Source: Patescibacteria group bacterium
GTDB taxonomy: Bacteria > Patescibacteriota > Patescibacteriia > 2-12-FULL-60-25
Direction of reading: 5' to 3'
Assembly (NCBI GenBank): GCA_028688515.1
Contig: JAQTXZ010000001.1
Location: 186,001-250,000, forward strand
Length of the DNA stretch: 64,000 nt
In this document: positions 58,417 through 64,000 of the stretch, piece by piece
Numbering within the stretch: position 1 is the stretch's first letter
Layout of the letters: the number at the start of each line of letters is the position of its first letter
The notes under the pieces: generated by a model
Database searches by the model: none
What the model saw: only the letters and a program-made list of their open reading frames with translations
Told to the model about the DNA's origin: nothing
Translations under genes and position numbers: made by a program

Positions 58417-58959
58417 ATGAAAAAAACACGCATCATTATCCCGTCATTAGTCGCCCTAGTATTGGTCGCTTTGGCGGTTGGTATGTATTTTGGAAAGTAT
58501 TGGTTGAAAATGTCAGCCGGTTTAGCTCAGACGCAAACTCAAACTGTAACGCAAGATGATTATATTAAGTCGCAGGTACAATCTGCCTATGCGATTCTTG
58601 ATGAATTGAACGCCAAAGTTAAAAGTGGCGAACTCAAAAAGAGTTATGCGCAAAAACTTGGTGCGGATATTTTGCGCAATATGACATACGGCAACGACGG
58701 TTACTTCTTTGCTGACACGTCAAAAGGCGTCAATGTAGTTCTTTACGGCGATAAGACCATAGAGGGCACGAATCGCCGCGATGCAAATGTCAACGGGGTT
58801 TATTATGTACAAGAAATCGCCAAAGCTGCACAGAACGGCGGAGGTTATACTGATTATTACTATCCCAAAAAAGGCGAGATGGATCCGTCCGCCAAGCGTG
58901 CTTACAGCATGTACTTTGAGCCTTTCGATTGGGTGATCGGAACGGGATACTATAGATAA
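58417..58959 (+). CDS. Single-Cache-domain membrane-anchored protein
   Basis: 180 residues. One N-terminal helix (IIPSLVALVLVALAVGMYFG), then an extracytoplasmic sCache_2-like domain: YGNDGYFFADTSKGVNVVLY, INGVYYVQEIAKAA-type helix (VNGVYYVQEIAKAAQNGGGY) and YFEPFDWVIGTGYY at the end, as in chemoreceptor ligand domains. No kinase, HAMP or methyl-accepting domain follows, so it is a stand-alone sensor or binding protein. Confidence 0.8.
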   Translation: MKKTRIIIPSLVALVLVALAVGMYFGKYWLKMSAGLAQTQTQTVTQDDYIKSQVQSAYAILDELNAKVKSGELKKSYAQKLGADILRNMTYGNDGYFFADTSKGVNVVLYGDKTIEGTNRRDANVNGVYYVQEIAKAAQNGGGYTDYYYPKKGEMDPSAKRAYSMYFEPFDWVIGTGYYR

Positions 58960-58990
58960 TTAACAATTTATAAATAACAAATAACAATTT
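58958..58990 (+). repeat. TTAACAATTTATAAATAACA word
   Basis: AATTAACAATTTATAAATAA followed by CAAATAACAATTTC, starting at the TAA stop of the Cache gene; a degenerate relative of the AATTAAGAATT family. Confidence 0.55.
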
Positions 58991-59042
58991 CTAAGAAGCA
59001 AGATCCTCCGGAGGACGGGGGATTTTTGATTCCTTTGCAATC

Positions 59043-59071
59043 TTGACCGGAAGCGAGAGTTGTCATATACT
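59043..59071 (+). promoter_or_regulatory. Promoter of tRNA-Gln
   Basis: TTGACC at 59043-59048, 17-nt spacer, TATACT at 59066-59071; the tRNA begins at 59082. Confidence 0.7.
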
Positions 59072-59081
59072 TATCGCGCAA

Positions 59082-59155
59082 TCCGGGATCGTCTAATGGT
59101 AGGACAGCGGCCTTTGAAGCCGTGAATCGGGGTTCGAATCCCTGTCCCGGAACCA
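59082..59155 (+). tRNA. tRNA-Gln (anticodon UUG)
   Basis: Acceptor TCCGGGA / TCCCGGA, anticodon stem GCGGC / GCCGT with loop CTTTGAA (anticodon TTG), T-arm CGGGG-TTCGAAT-CCCTG region, discriminator A, encoded CCA at 59153-59155. Confidence 0.95.
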
Positions 59156-59186
59156 AAAAAATAACCACGCGAGTGGTTATTTTTTG
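59156..59186 (+). terminator. Terminator of tRNA-Gln
   Basis: AAATAACCAC-GCGA-GTGGTTATTT stem flanked by A and T runs; starts right after the CCA. Confidence 0.85.
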
Positions 59187-59294
59187 TGAAGGGCAGGGAT
59201 TTGAACGGGAAGATGGTAAGAAACGGTAGTTGCTTACTTGCGGAGGAAAGCTCACGAAAACCTGAAGGTTGTCGTGGGAGCGAAGCGACGTGAG

Positions 59295-59335
59295 ATTCCC
59301 TGTCCCAGAACCAAAAAATACCGCCAACCCGGTAT
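59295..59335 (+). pseudogene. tRNA-Gln 3'-end remnant followed by its own terminator
   Basis: ATTCCCTGTCCCAGAACCA at 59295-59313 matches the last 19 nt of tRNA-Gln with two changes, followed again by AAAAAATA and a second, different stem (ATACCG / CGGTAT, 59318-59335). Upstream, 59190-59210 reads as an inverted T-arm (GCAGGGATTTGAACGGG). No full cloverleaf is present. Confidence 0.6.
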
Positions 59336-59372
59336 TTTGTTATTGTCAACATGTTCAATATGAGTTGGAAGC

Positions 59373-59401
59373 TTGACGTAAATAATGTGAGATGGTATTT
59401 T
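59373..59401 (+). promoter_or_regulatory. Promoter of the small TAEP-repeat gene
   Basis: TTGACG at 59373-59378, 17-nt spacer, TATTTT at 59396-59401; expected transcript start near 59408. Confidence 0.45.
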
Positions 59402-59432
59402 CTACAAGCTAATTCTTAATCCGTTTAAGCAT

Positions 59433-59558
59433 ATGATGTTAGACGACGGAGCAACAATGACTCCAGCAACGGATACGACGGAACCGACAGCGGAACCGAC
59501 AGCGGAACCGGAAATGGAACCGACAGCGGAACCGACGACAGAGGAACCGGCCGCATAG
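59433..59558 (+). CDS. Small acidic TAEP-repeat protein
   Basis: 41 residues from ATG 59433: an opening MMLDDGATMTPATDTTE then repeated TAEP units with Glu/Thr/Pro and ending EEPAA. Strongly acidic, no Lys or Arg. Its own promoter (59373) and bidirectional terminator (59577) make a complete short transcript, which supports expression; no Shine-Dalgarno is visible. It could also be a non-coding RNA. Function unknown. Confidence 0.5.
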   Translation: MMLDDGATMTPATDTTEPTAEPTAEPEMEPTAEPTTEEPAA

Positions 59559-59576
59559 GCCCAACCTGTGTAAAAT

Positions 59577-59605
59577 AAAATACCCCGATTCATTCGGGGT
59601 ATTTT
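59577..59605. terminator. Bidirectional terminator between the small gene and smr
   Basis: AAAATACCCCGA-TTCAT-TCGGGGTATTTT: 8-bp GC-containing stem with A and T runs on both sides, serving the plus-strand small gene and the minus-strand Smr gene. Confidence 0.85.
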
Positions 59606-59617
59606 ATTTGCGAAAAT

Positions 59618-60028
59618 TTATTTTCTGTTCGGCGCCAGTACAACCAATAAAGCGCCGTTGATCTCACTTGGTTTTTGGCTGGTGCGAAATCTTTCCACAA
59701 AGCGCAAAGTTTTTAAGAATTTTTCGACTTTATCGCGCATAATTCCGGTGCCTCGTCCATGAATCACTTTGACGACTTTGATATCGCGTCTCGGTGCGCC
59801 GGAAAATTCTTGGTGCAAAAAGCTGCCGAGCGTGTCGAGTGCCAACTGCGGAGTCAGGTCGTGCAAATCGACTTGCGGCGTATCTTCGCTAAGCTCGGCT
59901 GCAAACAGCTCTGTCTCGATGGGATCGGATTTTTCCGGCAGCGGCATTTCAATTTTTGGAATGGATCGGAATTTCATGTCGATACGATACCAGATGCTCA
60001 TGGGTTGCTCAATAAGCGTCTTTGACAT
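59618..60028 (-). CDS. Smr-domain protein
   Basis: 136 residues. VDLHDLTPQLALDTLGSFLH (the LDLHG-like start, here LHDL) and VVKVIHGRGTGIMRDKVEKF (HGRGTG motif) define the small MutS-related (Smr) nuclease domain, residues ~55-130, after a ~50-residue Pro/Glu-rich N-terminus. Smr domains nick nucleic acid in repair or ribosome rescue. Divergent from the thermonuclease gene, with start codons only 3-15 nt apart. Confidence 0.88.
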   Translation of the reverse strand: MSKTLIEQPMSIWYRIDMKFRSIPKIEMPLPEKSDPIETELFAAELSEDTPQVDLHDLTPQLALDTLGSFLHQEFSGAPRRDIKVVKVIHGRGTGIMRDKVEKFLKTLRFVERFRTSQKPSEINGALLVVLAPNRK

Positions 60029-60043
60029 AAGATGTTGCGGTAT

Positions 60044-60676
60044 ATGACATGGTTTATATCAAAGAAGAAATGGGGGTCTTTACTAGCTGTCTTGCTTTTG
60101 GCTGCGGGCGTTGCGCTTTGGAATGCCACGAATCCGGCATCAAGCAAGCAGGTTGATGTCGCGGTAAAAGCTCAAGACACGGCCGCAACGACCACCGATG
60201 CGAATTCAGTCTCATATGTAGCTTCAACATCAACCAATGCGACGGTTGTCGATGTTGTTGACGGCGATACGATTGATGCGCAGATGGATGATACGCCAGA
60301 TCGTGTTTATCGCGTAAGATTGCTTGGTGTCAATACGCCGGAAACAGTAGATCCCGGCAGGCCGGTGCAATGTTATGGTAAAGAGGCGTCGAACTTTGCA
60401 AAAAAGACTTTAGGCGGACAACGTATCAAGCTGGAAGGAGATCCAGAAGCGGATGAATACGATAAATACGGACGTTTGCTGCGCAATGTTTATCTCGCAG
60501 ATGGAACTGATTTTAATGCCGAGCTTGTGTCGCAAGGTTATGCGCAGGCTTATGTTTCATTTCCGCAAAACGCGGATCGCAAAGCTAAACTTCGCCGTCT
60601 TGAGAGCGAGGCTAAAGAAGCCAAGCGCGGAGTATGGGATCCGGCAGTTTGTCCGGCGCCGTTTGTGGCCAAATAA
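60044..60676 (+). CDS. Secreted/membrane thermonuclease (SNase family)
   Basis: About 210 residues from ATG 60044 (MTWFISKKKWG); ATG 60032 in frame is possible. N-terminal helix WGSLLAVLLLAAGVALW, a Thr/Ser/Ala linker, then SNase: VVDVVDGDTIDAQ, RVRLLGVNTPET (active-site Arg and Asp/Glu region), GRLLRNVYLADG and RKAKLRRLESEAKEAKRG-like end (ESEAKEAKRGVW). Degrades DNA/RNA outside the cell, perhaps for nucleotide scavenging, on which CPR bacteria depend. Confidence 0.92.
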   Translation: MTWFISKKKWGSLLAVLLLAAGVALWNATNPASSKQVDVAVKAQDTAATTTDANSVSYVASTSTNATVVDVVDGDTIDAQMDDTPDRVYRVRLLGVNTPETVDPGRPVQCYGKEASNFAKKTLGGQRIKLEGDPEADEYDKYGRLLRNVYLADGTDFNAELVSQGYAQAYVSFPQNADRKAKLRRLESEAKEAKRGVWDPAVCPAPFVAK

Positions 60677-60682
60677 AACAAT

Positions 60683-61834
60683 ATGATACAACATCAACAA
60701 GTGATTTGGGCGCGCAGGATAATGTTTTGGTTTGCAATGATCGGCTTGTTTGCCGCTTCGTATCTCCTGTATACATATACTACGGGCACGGAATTAAAGT
60801 GCGGCATCGTGCATGGCTGCGATGTTGTCAGGAATTCGCAGTGGGCAAGCTTGTTTGGCATCCCAACGCCGGCTTTTGGCGTTTTGTTTTATGCAGCGCT
60901 CATCATTCTTTCAGCATACAGGGCTTATGCGCCGCATAAAAACGTCCAATACGTAAGATGGTTGATCGTGCTGATGGCCGTTGCCGGCTTTGCGGAGTCG
61001 CTTTTTTTGACGGGTATCGAAGCTTTTGTGCTTCATGCTTATTGTCTCTGGTGTCTGATTTCTGCGACTGCATCTACCGGAGTCTTTATTTTTGCGTGGT
61101 TTGATAAAAAAATGGAGTTTGGAATCGAGACATCCAGTAAAGAACTGAAAGTGGTCTTTGTCTCTCTGCTTGCGGGATTGATTGCCGGAGGAATCGGCAT
61201 GTACTATTTGTTGAAACCAAACGTTCCGCAAATTGTTGATTTGACGATTGGGCAGCAGACGGCGAGTGATGGTCAACTGACGACGGGAACGGATGAGCCT
61301 GCGGAAGGGGATGATGGAGGGTTCTCGGTGGTTGCAACCTCCACGCCGATCGAAGGTCCTGTTGACGCAAAAGTTACGCTTGTTGAGTTTTTTGATTTTC
61401 AATGTCCCGCTTGCGGCGTGTATCACAAGCTGGTGATTCTGCCGTTAAGAGAAAATTATAAAGGCAAGATACAGTTTGCTCCGCGTAATTTTCCGTTAGT
61501 CGACCTTCATCCGGCTGCCATGGGTGCAGCAATCGCCGGAGTTTGCGCGCAGCGTCAAAATAAGTTTTTCGAGTTCTATGACTTGCTGTACGCGAATCAG
61601 CAAAAGTTGGCGCGTACTGACCTTGAAAATTACGCCAAGTCGATTGGTCTAGACGTGACGGCTTTCGACGTATGTTTAGATGACCCCTCGGCTCAGCATC
61701 AAGTTCTTTACGATTACAACGCAGGGCGTTCGTTCGGAATTAGCGGCACGCCGACTTTGATTTTAAATAATGCGCTGATTGACGGTGCGCCGAATTTGGA
61801 TGCATTGAGTCAGCTGATTAATGAACGGCTGTAG
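60683..61834 (+). CDS. VKOR-DsbA fusion, disulfide bond formation protein
   Basis: 383 residues. N-terminal VKOR domain with four to five helices; redox Cys pairs LKCGIVHGCDVV and YCLWCLI. After a ~40-residue Gly/Glu linker, a thioredoxin-like DsbA domain (~225-383) with FFDFQCPACGVYH (CPAC site) and GISGTPTLILNN (cis-Pro). The VKOR part re-oxidises the DsbA part using quinone, so one protein makes and recycles disulfides outside the membrane. Follows the thermonuclease by 6 nt. Confidence 0.93.
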   Translation: MIQHQQVIWARRIMFWFAMIGLFAASYLLYTYTTGTELKCGIVHGCDVVRNSQWASLFGIPTPAFGVLFYAALIILSAYRAYAPHKNVQYVRWLIVLMAVAGFAESLFLTGIEAFVLHAYCLWCLISATASTGVFIFAWFDKKMEFGIETSSKELKVVFVSLLAGLIAGGIGMYYLLKPNVPQIVDLTIGQQTASDGQLTTGTDEPAEGDDGGFSVVATSTPIEGPVDAKVTLVEFFDFQCPACGVYHKLVILPLRENYKGKIQFAPRNFPLVDLHPAAMGAAIAGVCAQRQNKFFEFYDLLYANQQKLARTDLENYAKSIGLDVTAFDVCLDDPSAQHQVLYDYNAGRSFGISGTPTLILNNALIDGAPNLDALSQLINERL

Positions 61835-61866
61835 GATTGATGGCCGACCGGACCCCCCCCTATCCA

Positions 61867-61894
61867 CCCCCTCATTTTGATGATATTGAGGGGG
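61867..61894. other. CCCCCTCA hairpin upstream of the HAD gene
   Basis: CCCCCTCA / TGAGGGGG 8-bp stem with a 12-nt loop, within a C-rich/G-rich stretch (61852-61919). No T-run follows, so a terminator is not clear; it may be another small palindrome. Confidence 0.5.
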
Positions 61895-61923
61895 AAAGGT
61901 TATTGTAGAGGGGTGGGGCTCGG

Positions 61924-61952
61924 TTGACCGCTTTGTCTTTTTTTGTTAGCGT
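61924..61952 (+). promoter_or_regulatory. Promoter of the HAD gene
   Basis: TTGACC at 61924-61929, 17-nt spacer, TAGCGT at 61947-61952; GGAGG at 61972-61976, 7 nt before ATG 61984. Confidence 0.4.
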
Positions 61953-61983
61953 AACGTCGCACTCGAACTTTGGAGGTACGAAG

Positions 61984-62889
61984 ATGGACCAAACGGCACG
62001 AATGGCTCTGAAAATCCGCGTGATTCATGTTATCGACGATTTGCTCGCCGCGGGCAAGATTCAGCGCGATTTAGAAGGCAAAGTACCGGCTGTCATCAGC
62101 GACGTGGATGGGACGGTCGGCAAGTGGCAGCTGCTCATCAGCCTGCTTTTCATGATTGCAGACGTGTTCCACGAAAAGCGTCACATCATCCAGCGACTGA
62201 AAGATGCCGTGATGGATTACAACATGTACAACGAGCCGTTCGAAAACGTGATGATGGTCGCGCTCCAGATTTTGCCCAAAGCAACCGAAGGCTTGGGCAT
62301 GGACATGGTGCGGCACCTCGCGGCAGTCGTGGCGTGCAGAGACTTGAGTATGGTCTATGCCTTTCCCAAGGCATTGCTCAATTGCCACGCCGCTAACGGC
62401 CCGAAGGATCGCTGTTTGATTATCGCGATTACCGGCACGCCGCAATTTTTGGCGGATCCGTTCTGCAAGGCGCTGCACTTTGATATTCCCATTGGTTGTG
62501 AGTACAAGGTTGACGGAAGCGATCGTCTCACCGGCGAGCGAGATGAAGCCATGGCGATTCGCAAAGAGGAGCCACTGGAAGTACTTTGCGAATGCGGCGT
62601 TCGCCCGGTGTTTTCACTGGTTGATTCCATGACGGATTTGCCGCTCGTTCTTGCAGTCCCGTTCGGCAATGCGCTCGGCATCAACCCAAAGCCGCCGCTC
62701 ATGGAGTACATCCGTAAGCATCCGGAACAGCGGATTACAGCCGTCTCAGATCATCGTTCTACCGGCGTGCAGTTTTACCGCGCCAACGACCGAGGCGGGC
62801 TGGACGAGGTTACGCGCTGGGAGGCTTTGCCTGTAGGAATCGCCTGCGCGCTACCGCTTCTTCGCGGTGAGCTCGTTCTTCGCGGCTAA
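61984..62889 (+). CDS. HAD-superfamily phosphatase (SerB/IB-like)
   Basis: 301 residues from ATG 61984 with a strong Shine-Dalgarno. AVISDVDGTVGKWQLL is motif I (DxDGT), IAITGTPQFL motif II, and LVDSMTDLPLVLAVPFGNAL motif IV (D-S-x-x-D). CEYKVDGSDRLTGE between them is like the cap-adjacent strand of PSPase-type HADs. It would remove phosphate from a small metabolite; substrate unknown. GC-richer and with its own promoter and terminator, similar to the IMPase-Nudix cassette. Confidence 0.8.
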   Translation: MDQTARMALKIRVIHVIDDLLAAGKIQRDLEGKVPAVISDVDGTVGKWQLLISLLFMIADVFHEKRHIIQRLKDAVMDYNMYNEPFENVMMVALQILPKATEGLGMDMVRHLAAVVACRDLSMVYAFPKALLNCHAANGPKDRCLIIAITGTPQFLADPFCKALHFDIPIGCEYKVDGSDRLTGERDEAMAIRKEEPLEVLCECGVRPVFSLVDSMTDLPLVLAVPFGNALGINPKPPLMEYIRKHPEQRITAVSDHRSTGVQFYRANDRGGLDEVTRWEALPVGIACALPLLRGELVLRG

Positions 62890-62909
62890 CATCTCGTTGC
62901 TGGCACTCC

Positions 62910-62931
62910 GACCCTAACGGGTCTTTTTTTT
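62910..62931 (+). terminator. Terminator of the HAD gene
   Basis: GACCC-TAAC-GGGTC stem followed by eight T. Confidence 0.9.
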
Positions 62932-62967
62932 GAATTAATCCTCTGCTTCTATGCTTCGCATTAAAGC

Positions 62968-63050
62968 TGTCCCCTTAACAAAGGGACGTCGGATATCAAA
63001 ATCCCCCTTGTTAAGGGGGACATTCGACGCGCAGCGTCGAATCGGGGGAT
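62968..63050. repeat. CCCCTTGTTAAGGGG and ATTCGACGC palindromes
   Basis: Three small palindromes in a row: CCCCTTAACAAAGGG (near 62970), CCCCCTTGTTAAGGGGG (63003-63019) and ATTCGACGC-GCA-GCGTCGAAT (63022-63042). They fill the gap between the HAD terminator and the pepA promoter. Confidence 0.75.
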
Positions 63051-63057
63051 CTACTTT

Positions 63058-63086
63058 TTGACTCATACCACCCCACTTAGTAAGGT
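63058..63086 (+). promoter_or_regulatory. Promoter of the aminopeptidase gene
   Basis: TTGACT at 63058-63063, 17-nt spacer, TAAGGT at 63081-63086; ATG at 63096, 9 nt later, without Shine-Dalgarno. Confidence 0.4.
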
Positions 63087-63095
63087 GTGCCTACT

Positions 63096-64000
63096 ATGCG
63101 ATTTGAGATAACCGGCGAGGCGTTAGAATCACTTTCCGCAGATGCGGTTGTTGAGGGTTTGTATCAGGAAGATGAGCCGAAAATAGGGGAGGGCTATCTG
63201 CCGCCGGAGCTTGGCAAAGCTGTTTTGTCAGAGCTTAAACGCCGCCAATTCGACTCAAAAGAAGGTGAGGTTTGTGTATTGCCTCTCTTGGGAAACAAAA
63301 AAATCAAATATTTAATTGTTGTCGGCGTGGGCAAAAAAAGAAATTACGAGCAAGACCAATTAAGGTCCATCGGCGCAAAAGCAGTCAAAGCCGCGAACGG
63401 CATCAAAATTAAAAAATTGATTTTTCATCCGGATTTGATTAAGCGTGCTAAAGACGTTGCCGAAGGAGTGCAGGGATTGACCGAAGGAGTCGAGCTTGGA
63501 AGCTACAACTTTTCATCTTACAAAAAACATACTGCACAGGAGGGTGCGAAAAAGCATAAGTTGGAAGACGTAGTTTTTGTGAGTTTGGATCGTCAGATAA
63601 AATCAAAAATAGAGAAAGGCTTGGAAACCGGCAAGATGGCCTCGGAAGCTGTTTGTCTTGCACGCGATTTGGTAAACACGCCGTCGATGGATATGCATCC
63701 TGATCAGATGGCGTTTGTCGCGCAGTCTCTTGCCGGCCGCGGAACGGGAATAACCTGCAAAGTAATCGACAAAACAGGAATGGAAAAACTTGGCATGCGA
63801 GCTTCGATTGCAGTCGGTCAAGGCTCGGTGTTTGAAACCAAACTTATTCATTTGGTTTATCATCCTGCGACAAAGAAAAAGGATTTAAAAAAGATAGCGC
63901 TCGTCGGCAAAGCTGTGACTTTTGATTCGGGCGGTTTGTCTTTAAAGTCGGCGGAGCACATGATTGACATGAAGATCGACATGGCCGGTGCGGCTTCCGT
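63096..64000 (+). CDS. pepA: Leucyl aminopeptidase (M17), 3' cut by window edge
   Basis: The frame is open from ATG 63096 to the end of the window (301 codons seen). The N-terminal macro-like domain (KIKYLIVVGVGKKRNYEQ) is followed by LARDLVNTPSMDMHPDQMAF and ALVGKAVTFDSGGLSLKSAE, with the metal-binding Lys (VGK) and Asp (TFDSGG), then MKIDMAGAAS. These are diagnostic of the zinc/manganese M17 family; the usual VGKG is VGKA here. It releases N-terminal residues from peptides in the cytoplasm. The remaining catalytic part lies beyond the window. Confidence 0.93.
   Translation, partial: MRFEITGEALESLSADAVVEGLYQEDEPKIGEGYLPPELGKAVLSELKRRQFDSKEGEVCVLPLLGNKKIKYLIVVGVGKKRNYEQDQLRSIGAKAVKAANGIKIKKLIFHPDLIKRAKDVAEGVQGLTEGVELGSYNFSSYKKHTAQEGAKKHKLEDVVFVSLDRQIKSKIEKGLETGKMASEAVCLARDLVNTPSMDMHPDQMAFVAQSLAGRGTGITCKVIDKTGMEKLGMRASIAVGQGSVFETKLIHLVYHPATKKKDLKKIALVGKAVTFDSGGLSLKSAEHMIDMKIDMAGAAS

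Noticed and set aside
59402-59593. Minus-strand Gly/Ser/Val-rich frame opposite the small TAEP gene
   Set aside because: It is the complement of the GGAACCGACAGC repeats and runs through the terminator; promoter and terminator order favours the plus strand.
61852-61919. Terminator for VKOR-DsbA
   Set aside because: The CCCCCTCA stem has no following T-run on either strand, so it was listed only as a hairpin.
62071-62478. Minus-strand frame inside the HAD gene
   Set aside because: Antisense shadow of a gene with promoter, Shine-Dalgarno, HAD motifs and terminator.

Overview
The window looks like a chromosome segment from a small-genome candidate-phyla bacterium (Patescibacteria/CPR, Uhrbacteria- or Magasanikbacteria-like). 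This placement is inferred from gene content and architecture, not from a marker gene. Supporting signs are: densely packed genes with 4-nt ATGA overlaps; many promoters whose -10 box lies only 6-11 nt before ATG (leaderless-type transcripts); a VKOR-DsbA fusion; a SurA-N-type anchor protein; UGA used as an ordinary stop; and a very large, mosaic surface-glycan region. Base composition is moderate, with Leu mostly TTG, except in a few GC-richer cassettes.

Positions 1-45000 form a cell-surface polysaccharide/glycoprotein region in short operons that switch strand often. It encodes GT4 and GT2 glycosyltransferases, polyprenyl-phosphate sugar synthases (DPM1/GtrB-like), GT-C membrane glycosyltransferases, GtrA and Wzx-type flippases, a WbaP-like initiating phosphoglycosyltransferase, and many SAM methyltransferases. 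Nucleotide-sugar enzymes are WecB, GDP-mannose dehydratase, GDP-fucose synthase and two tandem UDP-xylose-synthase-like genes. An MBOAT/SGNH O-acylation pair and a glutamine amidotransferase (asnB-like) decorate the glycans. Embedded passengers are a two-subunit 2-oxoacid:ferredoxin oxidoreductase (korAB), an IMPase-Nudix pair, a secreted subtilase and an MNT-HEPN toxin-antitoxin-like module followed by a pentapeptide protein.

Positions 45000-64000 are envelope and housekeeping: PgsA-like phosphatidyltransferase, Cys-rich lipoprotein, MurE, bPH2 protein, FtsB-like, SurA-N protein, RlpA-like protein, FtsE-FtsX, a zur-znuACB zinc-uptake operon, Cache sensor, Smr nuclease, thermonuclease, VKOR-DsbA, a HAD phosphatase, and the start of leucyl aminopeptidase. 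There are tRNA-Thr(CGU) and tRNA-Gln(UUG) genes.

The most striking feature is not a gene. At least ten unrelated families of short repeat 'words' are scattered between genes, and several sit in frame inside genes: asnB, murE, two GT4 genes, the lipoprotein start, the DUF2304 tail, the GDP-fucose synthase start, and the unknown gene at 54985. They add peptide segments, stop codons or possibly promoter parts. A second notable item is the zur promoter, where a perfect 19-bp palindrome fills the spacer of a near-consensus leaderless promoter. A third is a TylF-type methyltransferase gene that is intact only if a -1 shift occurs at an A AAA AAA heptamer.
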